A stretch of 64,000 bases of DNA from Amphirosellinia nigrospora (lineage: Eukaryota; Ascomycota; Sordariomycetes; Xylariales; Xylariaceae): NCBI GenBank assembly GCA_004123355.1, contig SCHM01000001.1, positions 7,140,193 through 7,204,192 on the forward strand, in the 5' to 3' direction. The notes under the pieces were generated by a model. That model was not told where the DNA came from. It did no database searches and saw nothing but the letters and a program-made list of their open reading frames with translations. The position numbers and the translations under genes are program-made. Of the stretch, positions 12,433 through 23,930 are shown piece after piece; positions within the stretch are counted from its first letter, which is position 1; every line of letters starts with the position of its first letter.

Positions 12433-13267
12433 GGCGAAGAATTGATTGTAATGGATAATGTTTTCTAATGAGCTATTAGTATATCATCAAATCATCAGTA
12501 GCACTGTTCCACGAGGAGGCACACTAACGGGTTTATTTCAGCGATGGATGGCTGTCTCCGTCCTGTTATTCAACTCTTCATCTTTCTGTAGGTACGAGTT
12601 AGGTAGCCTAGTTACCGAAAAGAGAAAAACAATGAATAGGTGAACAAGATGGCCTGCATGTCTTGAGAGGACCCAGTATCTCGAGTATACCTGGAGGTAG
12701 TACTATATGGGTACGCCAGCACCTACCTCCTAGGCAGCCATGAGTGGCATGCAAGGCAGGCAGAGATGATTGCAGGTTGCTCTTCCGTCATTACTAGGTA
12801 CTAAGTAGTTAGGATGGCACTGGGTTAGGTAATTAATTAGGCGTGCAACAGCTTAAAATACCTAGGTAGGTGGTATTTTGGGTTGGGGTAGCCCAGGGTA
12901 AGCCTGCCAAACGCTAGGCTCCAAAAAGGGAAGTTATTAAACTTTTGACCACAAACCGGAACGCGTTCTACATCCAATTGCCCGCGCCTATCAAATCAGT
13001 CAATTAATCATTACCACATATCGACAGAAAACCGAAATACAAACACGGCCGGTGTAATCAACGCGCAGCCATTCGTAGCTCCCCTCTTATGGTAACTACG
13101 AACCACAACCACAAAACTTAACCTCCATACCCTCTACCTAACTTACATCTACCTAGATGTATTGGGTAGATCCTCAGTAGCCTCCTCCTCCTCCTCTCCT
13201 CCTCCTCCTCTTTCCACTTCACCTACACTTATTCGACCACCCACCTCTTCTACAGCGCGTCGAAGTA
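12433..13267. promoter_or_regulatory. Shared divergent promoter region of LIG4 and PIF1
   Basis: 835 bp between the two start codons, holding the 5' regions of both DNA-maintenance genes. It includes CCTAGGTAGG-type palindromic motifs near 12784-12870 and a pyrimidine tract at its right end. No open frame with homology. Confidence 0.5.
13181..13210. repeat. CTC triplet repeat before PIF1
   Basis: Pure pyrimidine run of CCT/CTC units, about 30 bp, just upstream of the first possible PIF1 start. Pyrimidine tracts are common in ascomycete core promoters, so it may mark the transcription start region. Confidence 0.7.
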
Positions 13268-15994
13268 TTGCCAACCACGTTCTGGATGAATGCCGGGGCA
13301 ACCCGCGTCCTAGCGCTCCGACCGTTTCCCTCCCCCTCCTCTTCGCGAAGCCGTTCGCTTTCGCCCTCACGCCTGCGTACCCCATTCCCACGGTCGCCCC
13401 GTCCGTCCCATCCGCGTTTTGCCGCCGCTGCATCCACATCTTCCGAAGCCATGTTGGGGAGGGCAAGAGACAGGGCAACGGCCGCGCAGCCTCCTGCCAC
13501 CGCTACCGGCACCTCCACCACCAAACCGGACTTGGCGAGGCAGTTGTTCCCCTCGAGCAGTCCGTCCTCCCAACAGCTTGATATCACCTCCTGGGCCAGG
13601 TCAACGGACAAACCCCATTCCGCAGTCGTCCGGCCCTCCACTCGCGCCGACGGCCCGCTCAAGCCGAGATCCCATAACCCACAGCTGCTCTTGAGTGCGA
13701 AGGGTCCCTTCGCGACAGCTAAGGCTGCTGGCATGTCGCGTACGAATAGCCTCGTGTCTATATGGCAATGCTGGGTCCTTCGAAGATCGTTCCTCCACAA
13801 GCAACTCTCAGTCACACGGGACCACAATCAACTCCGTTTTCGTGAGCGAGGAAGACTTCAGCGATGACAACACCCTCGAACTGGACTACGAGTGCCCGGC
13901 ATCATTGCCCCCTCTACCGTCCGCCTTCAAACCAAAGACGCCTGCCAAAGCTCACTCCAATGCTGCTACCGCCGCTGTTGTTCCTCCTCCACCTACTAGC
14001 AGTCAGATATCCTGGCCCTCTTCTCCCCAGCATCATATGTTCCCTCCGCAGAAGCCCCAGAAGCTAAAGCGTGAGCCCCCAAACCCCGTCCCGCCACCTG
14101 CGAAGAAGAGGACTCTGCCCAAGACCTGGGGTCGGGACGACGTCGACAATAGTCACGATACGAATCCATCAGCAACGCCATTACCTAAGAAGGAAAAACA
14201 GCTTCTGTGGGATGCCACACAAAGTGCTGTCAAGGAACGACGCAAACAGCTCAAGAGCCAAAGCAAGAGGTCGGAGTCCGAAGGACATCACTCGCTGGAT
14301 GAGATGCGAGCCATCACGGACGAACACGTCATCCAGAAAACGAAGGCTTCTGTAATATCTCTCAGTTCTGAGCAGCAGCACGTTATTGACCTCGTCGTCA
14401 AGAAGGCCAAAGCGTATTCTTCACTGGCCCCGCTGGTACGGGTAAGTCCGTCTTGATGCGAGCCATCATCTCGGAGCTCAAAAGAAGTGGGCACGAGACC
14501 CGAACGTCTCAGTGTGACGGCATCCACTGGCCTCGCTGCCTGCAATATCGGCGGCCAGACCCTTCATAGCTTTGCCGGCATCGGTCTGGGGAAAGAAGAT
14601 GTGCCGACGCTCGTGCAGAAGATCCGCCGAAATGCCAAAGCAAAGAACAGGTGGCTTCGAACCAAGACACTCATTATTGATGAAGTGTCTATGGTCGATG
14701 GTGACCTCTTCGACAAGCTCTCGCAGATAGCCGCGATATTCGAAAGAATGGTCGGGCTTTCGGCGGCATCCAGCTTGTTATCACAGGGACTTCTTCCAGC
14801 TCCCACCCGTACCTGACGGTGGGAAAAAGGAAGCCAAGTTTGCGTTTGATGCGGCCACCTGGAATACCTCGATCGACCACACAATTGGTTTGACACAAGT
14901 CTTCCGTCAAAAGGACCCGCGTACGTTTCACTTCTTAATCACAACCGCTCAGCGACTAGTTTACTAAACTCGAATATAGAATTCGCGGATGTTAAATGAG
15001 ATGCGTCTCGGCAGGATCAGCGACGATACCGTTCATACTTTCAAGAATCTCGCACGACCACTCACGTTTGATGATGACCTGGGCGCCACTGAATTGTAAC
15101 ACATGCCCCTTCAAGCAGAGTCAAGAAACGAAATGCTAATAATTCACAGGTTTCCTACTCGCTACGAGGTTGAAAGATCCAATGAGTCACGCCTACGCAA
15201 TCTCCCCGGAGAAACACATCATTACGACGCTGCAGATGCTGGAGATCAGAATATTCGAGACAAGTTACTTGCAAACATGATGGCACCCAAGTCAATAGAT
15301 CTGAAGAAGGGGGCACAGGTGATGTTGATCAAGAACATGGACGACACGCTAGTCAACGGTTCTCTCGGCAAGGTAGTAGGGTTCATGGCCGAGGCAGCCT
15401 TTGAAATCTGGTCGATGAGCGAATATAATACGGACGTAGATGACGAGATGGGGATTGACGGTAACTCGAAAAAGAAAATCAAGGCATTTAGTCGAGAACC
15501 TGAAAAGGTGAAGGATCTACGGGAGTACCCCGTGGTGCTTTTACGGCAACGGACGGCACCCATAGGATCATCCTCTGCATCCCCGAAGACTGGAAAGTCG
15601 AGCTTCCCACGGGCGAAGTACAGGCATCGCGCAAGCAGTTGCCGCTGATCCTCGCGGGCGCTGTCGATCCACAAGGCACAGGGTCAGACGTTGGAGAGGT
15701 CAAAGTAGACCTCGGCAAGGTGTTGAGAAGGGGCAGGCGTATGTGGCGCTCAGAGCAGTCAGTAAGGACGGGCTACAAGTATTGCGGTTCGAGAAGAGCA
15801 AGTCATGCACACCCCCGGGTGATCCAGTTTTATAACAAGCTCTACAGCGCCGAATCGGCCACCAAGATCAAGAAGGCGCCGACCATATCAAGTTTGTCTA
15901 CAAAGGAACGGCATCCGGCTCGTAGGAAGAGTAAGGGTCGTCGACAGTAGTTGACTTGGACGAGGAAGAGGCGATGATGGCCGCATATGGATGA
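13268..15994 (+). CDS. PIF1: PIF1 family ATP-dependent DNA helicase
   Basis: Superfamily 1B, 5'-to-3' helicase of nucleus and mitochondria; it removes telomerase and unwinds G-quadruplexes. Landmarks in order: N-terminal disordered region ending [14 protein letters not shown], linker with [17 protein letters not shown] (Q motif), Walker [14 protein letters not shown], motif Ia [20 protein letters not shown], Walker [16 protein letters not shown], motif [17 protein letters not shown], then [20 protein letters not shown] and [15 protein letters not shown]. The tail [13 protein letters not shown] stops at 15994. Introns lie at 14921-14979 and 15096-15149. Three in-frame starts exist: 13268, 13286 and 13451 (MLGRARDRA). 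The segment before 13451 is rich in Arg, Ser and Pro, like a mitochondrial presequence. At least eight single-base losses (for example near 13760, 14477, 14755, 14985, 15545, 15657) fragment the frame but every motif is conserved, again suggesting sequence error. Confidence 0.92.
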
Positions 15995-16903
15995 GTGCAT
16001 GTTTATACCCGAAAAGAGCCAACCAAACATGGACAACGCAGGTCATCCAAAGCTGCCTGGGTCAAGCGAGGCTTGTCCCGCATAGTTAATCCATAGTGCA
16101 GTGAGAAGGCACAGAAGTACGGAAGGTAGCTTAGTCGTGTATCCAAAGATGGCGTGCTATATCTGTATGACATGGGCTGACCCATGCGCACACGCAACTA
16201 TATATATACTACGGAGAGGCCTCGCCCATACGAAATGAAAAGACTAATACTCAAATACCTCCCCGGGTTTCAGGGCCATGATTCTATTCTCGAGTAAACA
16301 AGCCTAACCCATATATAAAGTAAAAAATACCAAGGTCTGTAAGTAAGGCCGTGGCTTAACAGGATTCACACAGAGTGTTAACACAATATCTAAGTTTAAT
16401 GAAATATGTTATCGATAAGATGTTAATAACTACTGTATTAGGTAGGTACCTAAGGTATATCTATAGAGGGGGCACTGGCCGTGTAGCAGGCCTCTGTCCC
16501 GCCCAAACTTGCAATGACGTTCATGCTGTTATCATGAGCAAGAACAACAGACACAAAACACACACAGAAACCATAATACGTCAGCTCAACCAACACATAG
16601 GCAGACAACCCCGAACTCTATTTTCCATGCCACGCTCCCCGAGTCTACAAGCGCCCTCCCGAGAAGCCAATTCCTAATTCCTGGCCCTAGGAAACAACAA
16701 AGCTCATTCATCATCGTGCAAACCGCCTATCATCTTATAATCCTATAATCCGTTCGTCCAAGACAAAGGCCTCGGCGGGCAAGAGAAAGAAAGAGCGCGC
16801 ATGCTACCCCCGGCCATCGTTGCTTTTACACGGCGACATCGCAATATCGACGGCCGTCTCATTGCAAGACTCTGAAAGGCCATCTCGCATCGCCAGCAGC
16901 CAG
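15995..16903. other. Intergenic, PIF1 3' region and EDC3 promoter
   Basis: No gene recognised on either strand. A palindromic GGTAGGTACCTAAGG motif lies at 16441-16458. Confidence 0.5.
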
Positions 16904-19202
16904 ATGGAGCCGTCACCTCTGTCACAATGGCTGGGCGGCCCATACGAGGTCGTGCTCAAGGAGCCGGCAGGGGAACAGCTCACCGGCATTCTGACCAACC
17001 TGGTTCCGGAGCAGCATCTCACGCTAGAAACAGGTGACGGGCCATCCAACGTCTGCAGGCTCACGAAGAGGCCCCATCGGCTGACGTAGTGCGCCCGTAG
17101 TTACCATTGTCCGCACGGGCCAGAAGTTCAGCCGCCTAGACATCAGCGCATCCAACGTCTCGGACATAGTGCCATTGCAGGCGTTGCAGATATCCGAGCC
17201 CGAGCCCGCCCCGACGACGATAGCGACAGCGACAGCGACAGCCCCCAAGCCAAGGCCAGGTTGCCTTCCAAGACCCCGCCATTGTGAGCATGAGTCGGAA
17301 GCCGACAGCCCACACAGTCCACGCTCACAAAGCTCCAAGTGAGACGGTAAAGACACCGGTTATAGCCCATCTCGCCGAGAAAGAGGTTGTCTTCTCCTCA
17401 CGCGACGAGACAGACACGACCGAGACAACGAAATTCCATCCATCCAACAAGTTCAACCTAAACATCCAAACCCCATCCAAGCCCATGACAGTGCCGGCTC
17501 TCGATACCACAGAGGACGACCTGCAGGATCTGACGCCCACCGCCGCCACAGCCCGATCGGAACTCGTCCCGCGCAGGAGAGGGAAACGGGGTAAGCGGCA
17601 GACAGGGGTCGGCCATGCAGACGAAGCCACTCCTGCGTCTAGCGCTCGCCCCACGGACCAGACCAAGGGTTGGAGGGAGACTCCTATTCTCCAATCTAAC
17701 AAGTCCTTCCAACCGTTCGCCTCGTTGAAGAAGAGCCGGAAGAGGCGTACCGAGCCTGGCCGACAGTGGCTGGGCTTCCGAGGATGTGACGGATGTGCAA
17801 GAGGCCGGTGACTTCGATTTCGAGGGCAGTCTTGCCAAGTTTGACAAGCGGTCCATCTTTGACGAGATGCGGCAGCAGGATCGCATCGACGAGGCAGACA
17901 GGCTTGTATCTCACAACCGACTCCCCCGCCCGAAACCCGGTACCGCGGGCGGAAAGAACCTACATTACACGGAGAATGTTCTCGACGCCATACCATCGGC
18001 TCCCAAGATCACGAAGGAGACGCCGGGCGACTTTTGGCGGAGCGAGGCCGATGATGACCTGGTGAAAGGGGCGCCGAGACGCCGAGCGGTCGTGAAGGCA
18101 GTGGTCGGAACTCCCGTCTCCGGGGCGAGTCGCGAATGTCGACGACTCGGCGCTCCCAATCACGTAAGGCGAGCGCCGGTGCCATCGCCGGTCCCATCGC
18201 CGGTCCCAGTCGTGTAAACTCTGGGGTGAGTGGGTTGTTTGTCCCATCTTCCATTTTACTTTGCTAACCTCTGTCGAAGCCATCTCCCGCTGCCTCGGCA
18301 TTGCCGGGATTGTATGTATCGGCATCTAACCGCCGTATCGATACGGTAACCCATCTCCAGATGCTTGTGGTGGAGAACGTGGCGAGTAGCGAACTGGGCA
18401 TGACTGAGGACCTGATAGCTGAGAATGCCGGCCGGGGCATTTGTGAGGTGGCCATGCGTGCTCTGGAGGACCCGGCCATCAAATTAAGAACAGCCTCGTT
18501 ATCACCGCCCACTACTAGCACCATCGTTGTGTGGCAGGTAATAATAAGTCCGGGGCCCGCGGTATAGCAGCTGCCCGTCACCTTCGAAACCGAAATATCA
18601 ACACACTGGTATGCGTCGTGGGTATCGAGCGTGAACGCGAGCTCCTGGACGATATGAGGAGGCAGATTCGGCTTTTTCGCAATTTCGGAGGTGGTGTCTA
18701 CACCAAGTCGGAGCTATTCGAACATCTCGCGCACTCGGCTAACAGCCTGAATGCCTCGTCCCAGGTCTCGGTTTCCCTCATAATCGATGCTCTCCTGGGA
18801 CTCACCATCTCCTTTGAGGAATTGCGCAAGTCAGACCAGGCCACCACATACGAGCTGATGGAGTGGGCGAACCGCAATGAGGCTTTCGTTATGGCCATTG
18901 ATATTCCCAGTGGCATCGAGCCTTCCTCGGGGAGAGTGAATGTAATCGATGGAGCGAAGTTATACGTTCAGCCACGCTACGTCGTCGCACTTGGCGCACC
19001 CAAGTCAGGCCTCCTGAAGGCCTTGGAGAGCGCCGATGAGGCGGGCGATATTATCACGGCAGATGAGTGGACAATCTACCTTGCTGATATAGGCCTCGGA
19101 CCTTTGGCTTGGCGAAAGGCCGCTAGAATCCGCCGTGGGATTGATTTTGATGACAGTTGGGTGCTGCAACTTTGTTATCAGCCGAGCCGAGACGAGGATT
19201 AG
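16904..19202 (+). CDS. EDC3: Enhancer of mRNA decapping 3 (LSm-FDF-YjeF_N protein)
   Basis: Three domains are visible in the right order. The N-terminal LSm-like domain has PYEVVLKEPAGEQLTG, VPEQHLTLET and, in another frame, VTIVRTGQKFSRLDIS. The FDF domain has GDFDFEGSLAKFDKRSIFDE with EADRLVSHNR. The C-terminal YjeF_N Rossmann-like domain has AENAGRGICEVAMRAL, then VVLAGNNKSGARG split over two frames, SLIIDALLGL and VMAIDIPSGIEPSSG. It ends ADIGLGPLAWRKA..RRGIDF..DED at 19202. EDC3 is a scaffold of P-bodies that binds Dcp2 and Dhh1 and dimerises through YjeF_N. Several one-base frame losses occur (about 17090, 17280, 17770, 18190, 18535). The start is uncertain: ATG 16904 is in frame with the LSm domain, but ATG 16929 has the better Kozak context (CACAATGGC) and could be the true start if a base is missing there. 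It lies tandem to PIF1 with no sign of linked function. Confidence 0.9.
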
Positions 19203-20439
19203 GCCGGGCGTTACTCCATTGTATCATTTATACAACAGCATTAGATCAGCGCGTGTTAGCGACCGATATTCTTGCCGCTCGTCAGATATGCTTTTGCCTC
19301 TAGGTAACTCCCGGCACTGATTGAATATGTGCAGTGAATCTAGAGTATGAGTCTGTATGTGACTCCTAATAAAGCCAGTCATACTCGAAGACAGACAATT
19401 CTTATCCAGTTTTGGCTGTAAGCATCCCGGATACCGAGCTATCAAGCATAGGATGTGTGCTGAAGATACTTTCTTCGTTCAATGACATATTCTTTATATC
19501 GTTAATTTGTGTTAATCGGCCCCAGCAGACATTTCGTGGCAGCTGAGATAGGCTACTAATTGTTCAATTAGTTACGTACCACATGTCCTGGCACTACTTT
19601 AGATTGGCATCTGTCGCTCGAGGTATCGCAGGATTGTATAGACCTAGATGACCAGTTCCATCTGTTTGGTCATCTTCTGTTATACCTGCAAGATGAAAGC
19701 CGCAGTCGAAAAGAATTCTATCGCGCCAACGATGGGTGATCGAGTTGCCCCAACCTAGTTTAAATAATTACCAGCCAATATCGAGTAAATTTAGTGGAAT
19801 ACCTAGCATGGTACAATACAAGGGACGAATAAAGGACCGGGTAATCAACCTATAGCTATCCGGGCTGATGTGTATGAGTACGATGACATCAGCTACTTGG
19901 TGCAGCAAGTCAAGGTCATCTGTTAACTTTTTGCTTGCTCGTTTCTATACCTCCTTTGCAGTATCTATATACTCCATGTATATCAACATGTCCTTGACCC
20001 GGCACCAGAACCCGTTATTCGATGTATGAGTGGTTTGCGAGGTCTATTCGACGTCTTATATACAATTGCAACTTACTATATCTACACATATTTCCAAGCA
20101 CACAGCACCTGATGGCCCTATGTACGGTGAATACAACTTGCCACTGCCTGTTTATGGGAAGTCAACTGCGCCACAGACATGCGATCCTCATTGGCACAGC
20201 TCAGCTCAGTTCAGCTCAGCTCATGCAGGGTCCACTCCGCAGACCGAAAGCCCGCATACGACTAGGCTATATGTATGTACTGCCAACATGAATGAAGTTC
20301 TCGCCCGGCTCCATCATCACCCCAATTGCCATACTTAATACAAGCATATACATATAATGGTGTCATCCGGCATTCGGCCAGATTATCTTCCAGGAACTCT
20401 TGACGAGACACCTTAGGACTAATCGCAACTATGAAGCTG
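19203..20439. other. Intergenic, start of the accessory island
   Basis: No homology recognised. It contains a CAGCTCAGTT-like direct repeat cluster at about 20195-20225. The 5' exon of the following CorA-like gene may begin in the last 100 bases. Confidence 0.45.
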
Positions 20440-22258
20440 AAGATGTCGAGGTTCTTGAAATGGCTGGGCAACCCGTAGGCGCCGTCGAACAGTGACTTGC
20501 CAGGGAGGAGCTAATAGTAAAAAGGGCGATGCATCGACGTTTCGATCATTCACAGTCAAGCCGGATGAGGTTAGAGACTGGTTAAGCAAGATCCGTGCCG
20601 GGGTAAGATGACTGGCAACATTTTGACAATAAGTAATAACGTTGTTGTAGGACATAGCTGGAGGCGAAACCCCGAACCAACCCAAACTCCGCATCATGTA
20701 CGCATGCAGTTTATATAAGCAGGGTTGATATGATGCTGACTTCCACCTGTAGGTTCGGTTCTGGTCTTATAGGAGAACTTGGGGAATATTGGGCGGGGGC
20801 TGGCACGGCACATAACAGGTCGAGGTTAGCCAAGCCGTTCTTGCGAGGCGACTACAGCCTTGTGGAGCAAACCTTCGGGTTCCCCAGAAGTACTTTACTA
20901 CTGTTGACCGGAGTCATCGACCCTTTTCGGGGTCATTTTACTGTTTCCCAGGCACTCCGAGACGGCGGAACCCCTATTTTTGGTAGGATCTTCGACCTGA
21001 ACGAACGAGGCATACGCTAACAACAGGCGGTCTGGCAGGTTTCGTGATGTACTCGTTTAGTAGCTTATTGGTGGGGATGAAGGCGAGCATGTCTCTATCG
21101 TACGATCCATCCAGCGGACTCATCAATGCTCTTGTCCTTTTCGAGAGCGAGCCCCCTGGTGGGTATGGCTGGTTAGAAGAAGACTGTGAGCGATCCTATT
21201 GCATTCGGCCCCTCCCTGTATTCATTGCCCATCAGCTAAAGTAAGATGGAAGTGCGTCAACTCGGACCTCTCGCCACAAACCCATTTCTTCTGCCGACAC
21301 TGATATGCCAACGCCTTATTGAAGGAATATCAACCTCACTAAGAAAAACATGGGACGAATTCCACCAACTCGAAATAAGCAGTGGCCAGACAGACATTCG
21401 GATGCTAGGCGTAAGCCACCTAGGACATTGCGACGATCCGCGATTGCCAGTAGCAATACTAGGAGTAGTGCGGGTGGCAATTGCCATTGAGGCCTATATC
21501 AAAGCGTCCATAATCACAGTCAGCTCGATAAGGAATGAGCTAGAAGCATTTCCGTGGCATCTACTCCCGGAGTCAGGAAGATCACGAACAGAGGAGCAAA
21601 ACAAGCTTATATTAAAACATCTAGACTGGATCATACACAGTTTGAAGATCGCGCAGGTTCAAGTCGAGCATCTACGACAACGTGCAGATGTTCAGGCCAC
21701 TGCTGTAGGTAATCTGATTTATTCATCAGTTCAAATACCTCGCGGAATACATACTATTCCTATCCCACGTCCGAGAGAGGGGCAGGGGTAGTAGGAGGAC
21801 GTAAAAGTAATAGGGTGACGAAGATGCTAGGCGGCTAACAAACTCATACCATCTGGACAGATCAACAACCTACTCGCGCAACGGAACAACGAGACAAACC
21901 GTATCATGGTAGAGGCCAGCACAAGCATAGCTCATGACACGCGTCGAGATAGCTTGGCTATGAAGTCAATAGCTGTTTTAACCTTAATTTTCCTGCCGGC
22001 CACTTTTACCGCCGTAGGTTGATGAATTACCAGAATCACTTAATGGGCGAGAATATAGAAGAGCTAACCGAGAGTATTGTTGATCAGACGTACTTCAGCA
22101 CTCCTGCGGTGGTTGCGATGGGACCGTCGCAAGGTCTCTACTGGGCAATCACGTCGGCATTGACGGTGGTTGTGGTACTGGCATGGGTGACATTTTTTAC
22201 GGATGGGTGGTGGCCAGGCTACCTTTATCAAGAAACGCCAAGTCAGATTGACGAATAG
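20440..22258 (+). CDS. CorA-like membrane protein, multi-exon, probably disrupted
   Basis: Pieces on the plus strand match the layout of an uncharacterised fungal family ending in a CorA-type two-helix membrane module. Order: TFRSFTVKPDEVRDWLSKIR (about 20537-20600) with a GTAAGA donor, then PKLR, LVEQTFGFPRSTLLLLTG, GFVMYSFSSLLVGMKASMSL, a long helical region (IEGISTSLRKTWDEF; IEAYIKASIITVSSIRNEL; NKLILKHLDWIIHSLKIAQV). Then comes MKSIAVLTLIFLPATFTAV (helix 1), and after an intron GLYWAITSALTVVVVLAWVT (helix 2), ending at 22258. The canonical Mg2+ channel motif GMN after helix 1 is not seen, so ion transport is unproven. The start is not identified, the first 100 bases given are approximate, and an in-frame stop near 20492 in the presumed first exon leaves open a pseudogene. 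Confidence 0.55.
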
Positions 22259-22996
22259 AACAAGGGTTTTGGAAACACTGCTGGGCCTGGAGGTGTGGTG
22301 TCACACGGACCACCCTAGGGCCAGCCACAGGACCTAGCCACAGAAGCCACACAGACTCCTGGAAACTCATGGAAAGTCCTGGAAGGACCTGGAAGACCGG
22401 CATCGCTCCGAGGCATTATCGTGGGCTGAGACATAATATATTTGTATACTCGTATTGGTTGAATAGCCTCGACCCCTCTCGAGGAGTCAGGCTTTCGGAG
22501 GCCTGCGAGGAGGCAGAGGACCTGGGGATTCGTCTATAAATTGAGGGCATGGGCGAGGTTACATTGAAGTCAGAATTAGGAAACCAGAGCCCCTAGAGCC
22601 CCAAAGAGATTATTAGCTGAATTGAACTCTTTATTCCAAGCACCTAAGCACAGGCCCTTGTCACATGTGGGGGTTTGATATTTAGGTATACACAGTGACA
22701 ATATACCTAGTATACGAGACAGCAGGGTATAAGAATAAGGAGACAAAAGCGAGCCTATGGGGATACATAGTTGTCGGTTTCTTACCAGGTAGCCTAACAA
22801 GGTTTTACTTCAGCTCAGCATACTAAAACTAAGGAAAAGTTATAAAGCTTAGCAAGCTACCTATTATGTGGCTAATATAAAAGTCTGTCATACATAATGA
22901 CAATATAGTAAGGGTATAAGAATTTACTAAGACAGTTTTAGAGATAGTGTCACAAGGGCTCTAATTGAGGGCTTGGAATAGGTTCAATTTGAGTAA
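22259..22996. other. Non-coding, AT-rich DNA left of the solo LTR
   Basis: A short cluster of CCTGGAA-type repeats lies at 22355-22395. The rest is AT-rich with many TTA/TAA trinucleotides. No homology is recognised. It may be RIP-mutated transposon remains. Confidence 0.4.
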
Positions 22997-23001
22997 TAAA
23001 C

Positions 23002-23215
23002 TGTCACGGATAAGTGGGTCTATGGTGAGCCCCAGGGACTGGGGCTCGCCCTAACTATAGTCCGAGTGATCGTTTATATATATAGGATCTTGACACACTT
23101 ATCCCAAGTATATAGAACTTCTACTGAAGATCATCTGAATACACTTTACTTGAGCCCCTCTGGAGAGTGCACTGGTTCACTTCCTATGCTAGATCGTATC
23201 CACAAATACGTGACA
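23002..23215. mobile_element. Solo LTR, 214 bp, with 5-bp target site duplication
   Basis: The element begins TGTCACG and ends CGTGACA, a perfect 7-bp terminal inverted repeat with the TG...CA ends of LTR retrotransposons. It is flanked directly by TAAAC on the left (22997-23001) and TAAAC on the right (23216-23220), a perfect 5-bp target duplication. No gag/pol sequence or second LTR is adjacent, so this is a solo LTR left by LTR-LTR recombination. A related copy of its 3' half lies at 38328-38480. The intact duplication implies fairly recent insertion relative to the decayed DNA around it. Confidence 0.88.
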
Positions 23216-23537
23216 TAAACGACTATGGTGCCAAAGGGGCCATATAGATGTAGGTTTCCTTTTCCCCTCGGAGGGGGAATTCGAGTCCTTTTATGCTCCG
23301 AATTCCCTTTCTTTCCTTTCCTCCACGGGACCGAAAGGTAAAACCTCTGTAGCCGGTGAAGCGAATGTCTCGGTGTTCGAGTTCAGCTCGGTATCTGCTT
23401 TTGAGACTCACGATAACCTCGTGCGACTGACTTATCCTCGTACGACTGCCACAGCCTCGTAGGGTAGTATCTTGCGAACTCCGTGTGGGACCCTGTGTGG
23501 CACTGTATTGCGCACTGACCAGGGTCCGTGTGACACT

Positions 23538-23570
23538 AACTGTAGCTACACTACACGAAGATATTGTCTG
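23538..23570 (+). repeat. Third partial copy of the hairpin repeat
   Basis: CTAACTGTAGCTACACTACAC and the following GAAGATATTGTCT repeat with a few C/T differences the core of the 23841-23930 repeat in direct orientation, about 330 bp upstream of it. The differences are transitions, as expected after RIP. Confidence 0.75.
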
Positions 23571-23589
23571 TGGCATCTCAATTACATCA

Positions 23590-23865
23590 ATGGACACAGA
23601 GATTGATATCGCCTACGAGGTACTAGGTGGCCATAAAAAATATCTGCTGGTCGATACAAAAGTGATAGAGATCTAGAAAGGTGATATGGAAGAGATCTAG
23701 GACAAGATCGGAGCCGCGGAGTTGGACAACACCGAACTGGAAAAATGATACAAGCAAGATATCCAACACTAGAACCGACAAATTCATCATCAAAACGAAG
23801 TGCTGACAAACGAGATGGACTACTTACGGTGCTCTGTGGTTTGTACGAAGTTGTTGATTTATTAA
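23590..23865 (+). pseudogene. RIP-scarred ORF relic next to the LTR
   Basis: Reading from ATG 23590 to TAA 23863-23865, the frame is coding-like (polar, Glu/Asp/Lys/Gln-rich, coiled-coil character: HKKYLLVDTKVIEI; GAAELDNTELEK; NEVLTNEMDYL). It is interrupted by exactly four stops at 23674, 23698, 23746 and 23770. Each is explained by one C-to-T change (CAG to TAG three times, CGA to TGA once), the RIP signature. The reading frame runs into the 23841-23930 repeat, so the repeat once contained the C-terminal end of this ORF. I do not recognise the family; a transposon-encoded accessory protein is plausible. Confidence 0.55.
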
Positions 23866-23930
23866 GCTAACTGTAGCTACGCTACACGAAGACATTGTCT
23901 TGGAGACAGTGTCTCCAAGATGGCGTTACA
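23841..23930 (+). repeat. Left copy of an inverted repeat pair
   Basis: About 90 bp that aligns, in inverted orientation, to 27732-27830. Both copies share ACGAAGTTGT, TAAGCTAA, TGTAGCTACGCTACACGAAG, GACATT, GACAGTGTCT, CAAGA and the final TTACA. The core TGTAGC-TAC-GCTACA folds into a hairpin, and two AGACA-N-TGTCT palindromes follow. The pair encloses about 3.8 kb including the secreted HD-domain gene. Confidence 0.8.

Noticed and set aside
13149-13827. Overlapping minus-strand frames opposite PIF1
   Set aside because: Arg/Gly-rich products mirror the Ser/Pro-rich PIF1 N-terminus; no domain.
9422-15994. Calling LIG4 and PIF1 pseudogenes
   Set aside because: All catalytic motifs and residues beside each frame break are conserved, and the breaks are single-base losses of the same kind as in other essential genes such as LCB2.
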